16,869 bases of DNA from Pinguiococcus pyrenoidosus. Taxonomy: Eukaryota > Sar > Pinguiophyceae > Pinguiochrysidales > Pinguiochrysidaceae. Positions 9,793-16,869 of this stretch are shown piece by piece. Every line of letters starts with the position of its first letter. Within the stretch, counting starts at the first letter, position 1. The position numbers and the translations under genes were made by a program. The stretch is taken from positions 1-16,869 of the forward strand of contig JAAMXY010000538.1 of NCBI GenBank assembly GCA_019677205.1. The letters run 5' to 3'. A model generated the notes under the pieces. It searched no databases. It had not been told where the DNA came from and was given only the letters and a program-made list of their open reading frames with translations.

Positions 9793-11814
9793 CTATCTCT
9801 TGATTCCTGTCCTGCAGCCGCATCCCAGACCACAGGCCGCCAGAAGGAAGCCGCCTGGCGTGCTGGCGAAGTCGTGGAAGTTCTGGTGGGCGCCCTCCGC
9901 TGGAGGGCTCTCCTTGTCCACTTCGTCAGCCGCCTGGCTGTCTGCGGCTGGAGGGGTCTCTCCAAACATCTCTCCGTCGGCGCGGTAGATCCAGAAGTAG
10001 ATGACGTCCACGTTCGCTCCCGGCGCAAGCTCCTTCCGCTCGTGCAGCACCGAATGCGATCGCCACATGACCAGCCGATCTTCAAGCAGGCTCACCGGTC
10101 TTTCCTGCTGCTCCCGTACGTTATGCAGCACCACGCATCCTTCAACATCCCCAGGCTGCTGCGTCGCTTGCAACTTCAACTCCACCTCTTCCTCCGCCTC
10201 GGCAGGCTCCGTCGTCTGCACCTTTTCCTCCATCTCGACACGCTCGGCCACTTCCGCAGCTGCAACGTACATGGCGCTGACCAGACAGCCGCTGCCGGCA
10301 TCGCGACCCGGAGGTATCCGACCGCAAAACTCACCACTGGCGCAAACAAGGAGAGCGCTTCCCGGCAAGGGCCGCGCAGCGAGTCCCCGTCCGTTGGAGT
10401 CCGTCGCGTCGGAGTCTCGGAAAGAGGCGGACGCGAGCTTCCGATTCACCTCGTGCGGCAGCGCCTGCAGCGCCTGCAGAAGCTCTTGCAGCCCCGTGAA
10501 GTCCTTGGAGGCGAGCATGTCCTCGTCAAGCCAGCCGGTTCGGAAGGCCGTCTTCTGTCGATCGGTGCGGGCACCCTCCGCAGTGGGACTTGGCACGGAA
10601 AGGTCGGTCAGCAGGCCCATCTCCCGCAGCCGCTTGATGTCCGCTTTGACGAGAGGCATCCACTCGCTTCCCAAGAAATCATCAATGACGGCCGTGCCGA
10701 CGACATCGTCTCCAGGAGCGGAGGTGTTGGAATTCTCCGCGCGTGTGCTCTCCACCTTGAAGAGGCTGTTGAGCACGCGCGGACTCATCTGGTCCCATTC
10801 TGCCCTCGGATCGTCTTCGTCTGCCAGGAGGCGTGGGTCTCTGCCCATCATGCTGCGAAGGTGGCCATGTACATCCTTCACGACCCGGACGAGCTCTCTG
10901 GCGAACGCTTCCTGCAGGACCGACGGCCAGAGCTTGGCCTCCGTCTCGGGGTCCATGAAGTCCCCGGCCTCGGCGGCTTTCGCCTTGACGTTGCTCAGCA
11001 CAGTCTGGGCCTTGTCTCGGACCCTCGGCATGGCCTCCTCGAGCGCCACACGGTAAGCGGGGATGTCCAGGAGCTCACGGAGGCTGCCGGGAGCGCTGGC
11101 CAGCTGTTCTCGATTCAGGCCGCGGAAGACGGTCGCGTGGAACTTGCTCTTGTCACACATCGCGGCGAAGAGGCCATCGAGCAGGTGGTCTCCTGCCTCG
11201 CTTGCGTCTGCGCTCAGCATGCTCGCGATCTGGTCGAGCGCCTGGCGGTTCTTCCCTCGGCGACGCTCCTCGGGGTCCAAGGAGAGCACGTCGGGCTGGT
11301 CTTCATAGAGAGCTCGCCCTCGACGCTCGCCTCTGAACACGGGCTTGAAAACGCGCCGCGATTGCGCTCTCGCGTCAGCCTCTGCCTTCCCCAGCAGCTT
11401 TGCGACAGCCAGTAGATTCTTGTCAGCGCTGCCACGCAGCTTTGCCCGATCGAGGGCCTTCCTGGCCTCCGCAAGCTTGCTCAGGCAGATGAGGGCCTGC
11501 ACCAGCCTCGCGTGCCCCTTGACGAAGTCAGGATGCTTCTCCACCAGCAGCTGAGCAGTTCGCAGCGAGGCCTCCTTGTTCCCTAGCTTTAGGTGCACAA
11601 ACGCAGCATTGGACAGGAGTCTCTCGTCCTCAGGCGCCCTGGAGAGCCCTTCTACATACGCCTCCAGTGCCGCCTCCCAGTCCTTCTGCGCGACAGCGGC
11701 GTTGCCGAGGCGACGCAGCTCCTCCACGTCCGCCTCCTCCTCTGGTCGACCTGACGCACTCAACGGCGGCACAGATTCCGGCGTCACATGGTCACCGGTC
11801 TCGAAGACGGACAT
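9793..11814 (-). CDS. TPR protein with PHD/P4H-like 2OG-oxygenase domain, probably catalytically dead
   Basis: The 673-residue reading starts at MSVFETGD; an upstream in-frame extension to 11940 is Pro/Arg-rich and looks untranslated. Residues 31–145 hold about three TPR-like helical pairs. Residues 150–365 are an unrecognised charged helical region. Residues 371–404 (VGTAVIDDFLGSEW... to LREMGLLTD) match the start of EGLN/PHD-type prolyl hydroxylases, and 483–610 match the rest of the double-stranded beta-helix, interrupted by a Glu-rich insert (520–553). The HxD iron motif falls at I500-P-P502. The distal His is present (H591), but the 2OG-binding Arg position is Val (V602). This suggests a binding or scaffold pseudoenzyme. 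One exon, no frameshift. It diverges from the MRS2 gene and converges with subunit d. Confidence 0.75.
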   Translation of the reverse strand: MSVFETGDHVTPESVPPLSASGRPEEEADVEELRRLGNAAVAQKDWEAALEAYVEGLSRAPEDERLLSNAAFVHLKLGNKEASLRTAQLLVEKHPDFVKGHARLVQALICLSKLAEARKALDRAKLRGSADKNLLAVAKLLGKAEADARAQSRRVFKPVFRGERRGRALYEDQPDVLSLDPEERRRGKNRQALDQIASMLSADASEAGDHLLDGLFAAMCDKSKFHATVFRGLNREQLASAPGSLRELLDIPAYRVALEEAMPRVRDKAQTVLSNVKAKAAEAGDFMDPETEAKLWPSVLQEAFARELVRVVKDVHGHLRSMMGRDPRLLADEDDPRAEWDQMSPRVLNSLFKVESTRAENSNTSAPGDDVVGTAVIDDFLGSEWMPLVKADIKRLREMGLLTDLSVPSPTAEGARTDRQKTAFRTGWLDEDMLASKDFTGLQELLQALQALPHEVNRKLASASFRDSDATDSNGRGLAARPLPGSALLVCASGEFCGRIPPGRDAGSGCLVSAMYVAAAEVAERVEMEEKVQTTEPAEAEEEVELKLQATQQPGDVEGCVVLHNVREQQERPVSLLEDRLVMWRSHSVLHERKELAPGANVDVIYFWIYRADGEMFGETPPAADSQAADEVDKESPPAEGAHQNFHDFASTPGGFLLAACGLGCGCRTGIKR

Positions 11815-12332
11815 TGGGAAAGGCGCGAAACTCGGCCGAAGTCTCCGCTGCGGAGGCCTGGGAAGGCGGGAATCTGGAATGGGAATGGGAATGGAGGACT
11901 TGCGGGCTGTCCCTCCGTCCCAAAGCAGAGATTTGCGCAAAGTATGGTATCATGGTGTGCTACGGGGAACCTAAGGGAGGAATCTCAAATAAATATATAC
12001 ATATATTTTTTTGAAATACTATGATACCTATCAATCTTCTGAATCCAGCAAAAAAAATTCTTGAGCCATCCCATGGATCGATTGGGAACGGAACGTTGCG
12101 CGAACGTTTCCCGAGCGTTCGTGTCAGTTTTTGTTTGGAAACGGTTTAGCATCTACATCCAATGAAGATGCGCAGAAGCTGCTCTTCAACCATAGGACAG
12201 CTTCCTGCAGCCATAGCTGGACAGTGCGAAGCGCGCTGATAGGCTGGCCGCTGTTTTGGGCCCAGCATGAACGCCGGCTTCATTTTCATTTCCCGCGCAT
12301 TCCCAGGTTTGACTTCGGACGGCACAGACGAC
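11815..12332. promoter_or_regulatory. Divergent promoter region between TPR and MRS2 genes
   Basis: About 520 bp between two divergent starts, with an AT-rich core (about 11985..12060) in otherwise GC-rich DNA. It contains the palindrome AAATATAT-AC-ATATATTT (11991..12008) and an 8-bp inverted pair GGTATCAT (11946..11953) / ATGATACC (12021..12028) flanking it. Four GAACG/CGTTC copies cluster at 12086..12121. It probably carries both promoters and the two 5' UTRs. Open frames here (for example 12131..12544) look like chance. Confidence 0.55.
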
Positions 12333-13608
12333 ATGATTCGAAGACTGTTGTTATGCTTGATCGTGGCCCTGTGCGCCGCGGTGGACCCGCTTCCGCGCCT
12401 AAAGGCCTACCGCTTCGAGGCGGAGAGGCCTGGCGAGCCGCCGGATCGGGTGAGCGTGCAGCAAACGACCATCAGCAAGGCGGACCTCGCGCAGCACCTG
12501 CGGATCCCCCTGCGCGATCTGCGCCTCATCGATGCCGGAGCTAGACTGTCCGCGATCGTCGCGAGAAGGTGCGCCGGAGCCGTGGCGTCGCGAGATTCCC
12601 GTCCTGTTTGATGCCGCCTCTCAACGTCGCTTGCGCCGCAGACGCTCCATCATCTTGTCCTTGGGGAACACCAAGGCGATCATCCAAGAGCGTGGCGCGC
12701 TCGTGCTGGCTTCGACCGACGAGGAGCTGGAGCGCCTCTGCGCGCGCGTGAAGTCGCATCTCACCATGCAGCCAGGTGGCAATGGCGCCTTCCCCTTCGA
12801 CCAGAGGGTGCTGGAGGCCTGCGTCCAGCACGCCGTGTGCGATGTGCGCAACAGCCTGGCCGCGCTGAAGGCGGAGATCCTCGGGGTGCTGTCCCGACTG
12901 CGAGGCGCCCAGAACCAGGGAGCGCTGGCGATGCTGCTGGAGATTCTCCTGCCGCTGAAGACGGAACTGAACAATCTGCGAGCGGCCGCTCAAGAGCTCC
13001 TTCGCGCCATCAACGAGGCGCTGTCCAACGACGAGGACCTTGACGCCATGCAGCTCTCCCAGATCAACCTGCTGGGAGACGCGGGCGACGAGCTGGATCC
13101 CCTCGCGGGCGTCCGCTTGCTCCGCTTGAAGAAGCTGCTCGGCGGCGGGTCGGCGCCCATGCGCGACTCCGTCGACCCGTATTCCCACGCGTATCCGGAC
13201 TCGTCGAGTGCGTCGGCGATGGGGTACGACAGTGACGACCCGTTTGAATCGAGAATAGACCATTCGGGGACGGAAATGCTCCTCGAAGCCTACCTCACGC
13301 AGCTTGAGAGCCTGACGACCGAGGCGGGGGATGTCGCCTCGACCATCAAGAGCACGGAAGAGATGGTCGACCTGCAGTTGGACCTCGTGCGAAACAAGAT
13401 CCTCAGTGTCGAGCTTCGTTTGAGCGTGGCGTCCTTCATGGTGGCCTTGGGCTGCTTCGTCACGGGCATGTTCGGCATGAACCTCCTTTCCCACATAGAG
13501 ACGCAGCCGCATGCGTTCTGGACGACGTCGACCTTGCTTGTCGTCGGAATGGGAGCCGGCTACTGTGCCTTCATCGAGGCGTGTCAGAGACTCGGGCTGG
13601 TACGATAA
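12333..13608 (+). CDS. MRS2: MRS2/CorA-family Mg2+ channel, join(12333..12568, 12642..13608)
   Basis: Homologues form pentameric Mg2+ channels in mitochondrial or other membranes. Splicing a 73-nt intron (12569..12641; AAG|GTGCGC, CTCAAC branch-like site, GCCGCAG) changes frame and yields 400 residues. The join restores the family core: IPLRDLRLID, then SAIVAR-R-RSIILSLGNTKAII, as in MRS2 proteins where RDLRLLD leads into a REKAIVVNL-like strand. A long helical stalk region follows. TM1 (about 336–356) ends in the hallmark G357-M-N359 (FGMNL), then TM2 (about 370–390) and a short tail. I chose the ATG at 12333 because it opens with MIRRLLLCLIVALCAA, a signal-peptide-like segment; an in-frame ATG at 12267 would add 22 residues. 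The stop is 123 bp from the convergent zinc-finger gene. Confidence 0.88.
12569..12641 (+). other. 73-nt intron in the MRS2 gene
   Basis: Length is 1 mod 3, exactly the shift needed to connect the two frames. The split codon (AG|A) gives Arg. Unspliced reading from the start stops at 12611, before the channel domain. Confidence 0.8.
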
Positions 13609-13731
13609 CGAAAAGAAGAAGTTTTGAAGAGTCTTGTTCGCGTCAGAGCGAACAGACGCCCGCGATACGAAGCGACAGCAATCCGGACGCTTGCGGCCGT
13701 GGCCTCCCGGTCCTAGCCTACTCCAGCGCAC
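13609..13731. terminator. Convergent 3' spacer with stem-loop
   Basis: These 123 bp hold the 3' ends of the MRS2 gene and the zinc-finger gene. The stem TGTTCGC/GCGAACA (13635..13641 with 13648..13654, 6-nt loop) starts 26 nt after the MRS2 stop. A role in 3' end formation is only inferred; the same CGTTCG-type dyad recurs in other noncoding parts of the window. Confidence 0.35.
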
Positions 13732-15942
13732 CTACGAAGGAGCCACCTCGGCTCCTGCCAAAGACACAAAATGTCGTCGGCAGAGTCCCGTGTTCCCCTG
13801 AGAGCTCTTTGCACACCCAATGATGCTGCATCGCCTTCCTCCACCGTGACGCTTGCACAGCGTCCTGCCGTCGGCTCCGGCCCGGTCGCATCCGGGATGG
13901 GTGCATCGCACGCCGCCTCCGTGCCGCTTGCAGAACTCGGTGGAGTCGGCGGCGCTTTTCAAGCATCCTTCATACAAGCAGCGCCTTCCGCCGCCATGAC
14001 CTTTGCAGTAGTTCGTGCTCCCCTGCGCAGATTTGGTGCAGCCCTCCGCCTGGCACCGCTTTCCTCCTCCGTGCCGTTTGCAGAAATCCGTGGGCACGGC
14101 CGCACTCTTGTCGCATCCCTCAAACTGGCATCTGCGACCGCCGCCGTGCGTCTTGCAAAAGGTGGAGCGGCTCGCGGCAATGTTCATGCAGCCCTCTCGA
14201 CCGCATCGCCGCCCGCCGCCGTGCCTCACGCAGAGTCCACTACTGACCGCCTTCTTGTCGCAGCCTGGCTGGCGGCACGCGGCCCTTCGGCTGCTGGGGG
14301 CGCTCGACAGCCTATTGTCACCTAGATTGAATGTGACGTTGGCCGAATGGCTGGGCGCCAGCGGCTCGGTAGGGACTTGAAGTCGTGCAGCAGCTTCGCC
14401 GCCAGGCATCGTGCCGAAGGGCGCGCCGATACCGGCGAACGGCGCAAAGTGCGTCGGCAGTCCCAGTCCGTCGCCTCCCGTCTGCATCCGAAAGGCCATT
14501 TCTGTACCAATTTTCAAGTTAATCACAGTGTTGAGGAACGTTGGACTCGACAGAGCGCCTGAAAACGCTGACGTGTAAGGGGGGTTCCGGATGAAGGGCC
14601 TCGCTCCGTCCCTCGTAGCCACCTTTGCTTCCAGCTTTCCGTCTTGGGTGGCTGCTGCTCTGCGAGGCCGAGCGTCGGTCGAGCTCGCATGGCCAAGGTC
14701 GTTCACCGGGTCGCTAGCAGCAGCCTTCTCCCCGAATGCGCTCTCCGAGAACACCGGTTTCTGTACATTGGTCTCCCGGGGAGCTAGGAACCGCATGGGC
14801 TCCTCCGGAGGGAGAGCTCCCTGGACGCGCTGCGCTGCAATGAGCCCTGCCATGTAGCCTCTCTCGAACTGGCTAAGCTTCTGCCGACGAGCGAGGGATA
14901 CCTCCTCCTCACCGCTGCGGTCCACTTCCTGCTTGGCCGTCGGACCATCTGACACCTGCTGGGAGAGCGGAGGCCAGGTACCGGTGAGACCCCATGCGCA
15001 GACCTTGAGCTCCAAGCTGCCACACTACAGACCTCAGCATTCGCAAGGTTCTTCGGCTCGCGCTTCCTGGCTTTGTGCCGAAGCTTCTCCTGGAGGCTGG
15101 CGTCCTCTTCGTCGTCGTGCGCAGCGTCGTCTTGTGGCGATTCTTCGTACACGACCCGCGTGCGCTTGACCTTGGATCGCAGGGGCGCGAGTCCCTGATC
15201 ATCCTTCTCCTCGAGGGTCCGCTCCTTGTGGAGCACGTCGTCGAGGCCAGGGATCATGTACAAGCTGGCCCACTCGTCCTCCAGCGTGTTGATCACCTGC
15301 GGGTCATTCTCAGGATCCTGTGCAGCACAGCGTCATGCAAGCTCTCGTGGCGATGCGTACCAACTCCGACTCTGCTTCGGTGTCTCCATCTCGCGACTGG
15401 TGCTCTTGGAGCGCGTCCTGGGCCTCGCCTTTCGCCCCGCGCGCTCCTCCCATCCGCCAATTCTTGTAGTCCTTGTAGTAGCTGCTTCCAAGCTCTTCGC
15501 TGAAGTCCCGAAGCTTCTCCACATCTTCGTGGGTCACCTTCTCGAGATCCAAGTCGGAATTCTCGTTGCCCTCTTCGCCAGCTCCTTCTCCATCGTCGAC
15601 GTCGACTTCAGCATCGGCGCCAGCTTCGGCAGAGTCCGGAAGGACATCCAGATAGTCCTCGAAGAGCAGCAGGTCGTCCGTCATGAAGCTCTGAGAAGAT
15701 TCCGCACGAAACCCAAAGGGTTTTTCCGGCAGACTGTCTCCATCCAGCGTGTCAGACAGTCCCCTGAGATCTGCAGACGCACCGCGGCGCAAAGAGCCGT
15801 CTGGCGCTCCCGAGCGAGGAGAGCGAGGAGAGCTTCGGATGGCGTCGAAGAAGTCTCCCGAATGGAGCGAGTCGAAGTCCAAGGAGTCGTCTCCTTCATC
15901 ACCTCCGCGCGACGCATGTGGACCACTCTCGGACGGCTCCAT
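13732..15942 (-). CDS. Tandem Cys/His zinc-finger protein (WRKY19-like repeats), exons 15942..15361, 15317..15033, 14955..13732
   Basis: Joining three exons gives 696 residues. Exon 1 is acidic and Ser/Asp-rich. Exon 2 runs from DPENDPQVINTLEDEW to REPKNLANAE with a basic stretch (KVKRTR) that could be a nuclear signal. Exon 3 starts VSDGPTAKQE and ends in seven fingers (about residues 516–684): C-x4-C-x10-C-x2-H with GGGRR linkers (first finger x9). This family is seen in plant WRKY19-like proteins and many stramenopiles, usually annotated as nucleic-acid binding; no WRKY domain is present. Intron 2 (15032..14956, 77 nt, phase 0) has a CTCAC site and CTCTCCCAGCAG. Intron 1 (15360..15318) is only 43 nt. 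The ATG at 15942 is the first in frame after a stop at 16027..16029, but an upstream exon is possible. Confidence 0.7.
13771..14277 (-). repeat. Array of seven 75-bp zinc-finger units
   Basis: First cysteines recur every 25 residues (24 between the first two), each unit having two Cys, one Cys-x2-His and a GGG(R/K/V)R linker. The linker and the third Cys region (FCKRHGGG) are most conserved, while the residues between Cys 2 and Cys 3 vary. This indicates tandem duplication with divergence of likely contact residues. Confidence 0.9.
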
Positions 15943-16222
15943 CTCCAGCAGGCGCTGTCCTTCACAGACAGCTGCGGACGCCTGTTCCAGAACGCCTTTT
16001 CCGACCGCCGCTTGCGTCGCCACGACTCATCCACAACGGCGCCAGGAGCGCGCCATGGGGCCCATTCGAGCGCTACTGTCCAAAATCGAGTGCACAGGGT
16101 ATCAACAAGTCAGCTCCGATGTCGGGGCCGCCACCCGCAGCGGCCGACGCAGCTGCGAAGGCCAGGCTTCTTGCAGCTCCTCGGGGCGGAGAAAGGAAAG
16201 GGACGGATTGAAAGAGCAGCAT
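15943..16222 (-). other. Possible upstream first exon and 5' region of the zinc-finger gene
   Basis: On the minus strand an ATG at 16222 opens a frame starting MLLFQSVPFLSPPRG with an Ala-rich continuation. A donor CCCT|GTGCAC and an acceptor CGCAAG near 16017 would splice it (85-nt intron, in phase) to the frame upstream of 15942. The other two minus frames here are also open over most of the stretch, so this is unproven; it may instead be 5' UTR. Confidence 0.25.
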
Positions 16223-16563
16223 GATGCGCCCGCATGACCAGGGGCTGCCGCGCGCGGGACGGACGGAATGAACGAGAGGATGGAGCTGATTGGGTGGGAC
16301 AGATGGATCAATGCAGTTTTTGATACTCTAGTCATTGTCATTATGATATTCATTCTGAAATTATGTAATATTGAAATTATTTTCAATATAACAAAATTTT
16401 GTGTTTGTTTGCGTGTAAAACACGGAAATAAAGATATGAACAGGGTAGCAAAATTTAAACATGGGTCAACAACTCCGGGCAAGGGTGCCGCGCGAAGATC
16501 ACTTGGAGAGCACTTTGGGCGCTCATTTGGCGCCATTCTGTGTCACATCTCGACGTCGTTCCC
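16223..16563. promoter_or_regulatory. Divergent AT-rich promoter spacer
   Basis: Lies between the minus-strand zinc-finger gene and the plus-strand gene at 16564. An AT-rich block (about 16310..16460) contains a 9-bp-arm palindrome, ATATTGAAA/TTTCAATAT with a TTAT loop (16368..16389). No gene is supported here; open frames in the block encode low-complexity Ile/Phe-rich peptides. Confidence 0.5.
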
Positions 16564-16869
16564 ATGATGCTTCGACGCCTTGTCGTGCGCTCCTCGGCGC
16601 TGCAGTTCCGGGCGTTCAGCACCGGCAGCTTGAAGGACCTGTTGGGTCCTTTCGAACAGGGCGAGGGAAACTGGGTACGCGCGATGGGATCTGAGTGGTG
16701 CAAACGGCGAGTCGACGAGAGGCGCTGTGGATGGTGGAAAGTATTGTTGCGGATGCGGAGAAGCGAAGGGCGGGCGCGCGCTTGGGAAAGAGACGATGAG
16801 GACACCAGCAGCTCCACCGGCGCTAACTTGGATGCATGTCGCGTTCCGTATCAGATCGTGAAGGACATG
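16564..16869 (+). CDS. 5' part of a gene with mitochondrial-type presequence, join(16564..16674, 16855..>16869)
   Basis: Tandem ATGs open MMLRRLVVRSSALQFRAFST, an Arg/Ser/Ala-rich amphipathic leader with an RAFST end typical of matrix-processing sites. Exon 1 continues GSLKDLLGPFEQGEGNW and reaches a donor TGG|GTACGC at 16675. A CTAAC branch-like site at 16823..16827 precedes the acceptor TATCAG at 16854, giving phase-0 IVKDM at the window edge. The 180-nt intron is also open in this frame, but its translation is Arg/Trp/Gly-rich and unlike protein, which favours splicing. The product is probably a mitochondrial protein; the family is not recognisable from about 42 residues. It diverges from the zinc-finger gene. 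Confidence 0.55.
   Translation, partial: MMLRRLVVRSSALQFRAFSTGSLKDLLGPFEQGEGNWVRAMGSEWCKRRVDERRCGWWKVLLRMRRSEGRARAWERDDEDTSSSTGANLDACRVPYQIVKDM

Noticed and set aside
10260-10334. Possible intron in the TPR gene (minus-strand GTGAGT donor near 10334; 43-, 58- or 75-nt options)
   Set aside because: The 43- and 58-nt choices break the frame; the 75-nt choice deletes the strand that aligns gap-free with PHD proteins. Reading through keeps the fold, so I left it unspliced, though it bears on the pseudoenzyme claim.
9778-11415. 545-codon plus-strand open frame opposite the TPR gene
   Set aside because: It is an antisense shadow in GC-rich DNA; the minus strand has recognisable TPR and oxygenase-fold sequence, while this frame is low-complexity His/Leu/Arg.
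11815-11940. 42-codon N-terminal extension of the TPR protein
   Set aside because: The sequence is simple (IPIPIP, Pro/Arg-rich) and lies in the promoter-side region; the start at 11814 is followed directly by acidic TPR-type sequence.
12541-13731. 396-codon minus-strand open frame opposite the MRS2 gene
   Set aside because: The plus strand carries the GMN channel signature; the antisense frame is Arg/Gln/His-rich with no domain.
13771-14325. Plus-strand open frames across the zinc-finger array
   Set aside because: Their apparent repeats only mirror the 75-bp finger units on the minus strand.
16268-16567. 99-codon plus-strand open frame in the AT-rich spacer
   Set aside because: Ile/Phe-rich translation of AT-rich DNA with a palindrome in it; no domain and it overlaps the better-supported start at 16564.

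Overview
This is a nuclear-type eukaryotic window. Its genes are split by short GT–AG introns (about 43–77 nt, plus one of 190 nt), several with a CTCAC/CTAAC-like branch site. Coding DNA is GC-rich, while the intergenic patches are AT-rich. The content fits a microbial eukaryote, possibly a stramenopile (heterokont) alga or relative: HGGGRRC-linked zinc fingers of the 'WRKY19-like' kind, a mitochondrial F1Fo subunit d gene, an MRS2-type Mg2+ channel and compact gene spacing. The lineage is inferred from style and gene content only.

Layout, left to right. (1) A very large plus-strand gene (1..8355, 5' end open) encodes about 2,760 residues: a ladder of about 11 IQ motifs, two Cys clusters, another IQ motif, a long beta-rich half with weak C2-like segments, and a last IQ motif in a small second exon. 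(2) An AT-rich spacer with a 9-bp minisatellite leads to a three-exon plus-strand gene for mitochondrial ATP synthase subunit d (8916..9693). (3) Convergent with it lies a minus-strand TPR protein with a PHD-type 2-oxoglutarate oxygenase fold whose iron- and 2OG-binding residues appear lost (9793..11814). (4) A divergent promoter region containing an AT palindrome (11815..12332) separates it from a two-exon plus-strand MRS2/CorA Mg2+ channel (12333..13608). (5) Convergent with that lies a minus-strand, at least three-exon gene (13732..15942 or further upstream) with an acidic N-terminal half and seven tandem Cys/His fingers. (6) A second AT-rich divergent spacer (roughly 16223..16563) leads to the first exon of a plus-strand gene with a mitochondrial-type presequence that runs off the window.

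The genes do not form an operon or an obvious pathway. Two or three point to mitochondria: subunit d, the end gene and possibly MRS2. Orientation alternates after the first two genes, with convergent 3' ends only about 100–120 bp apart and divergent starts sharing AT-rich promoters. The most notable items are the giant IQ protein, whose intron retention would exactly remove its C-terminal IQ exon, and the predicted pseudo-oxygenase. Also of note are a candidate 43-nt intron in the zinc-finger gene and dyad-symmetric CGTTCG/CGAACG motifs that recur in noncoding DNA.
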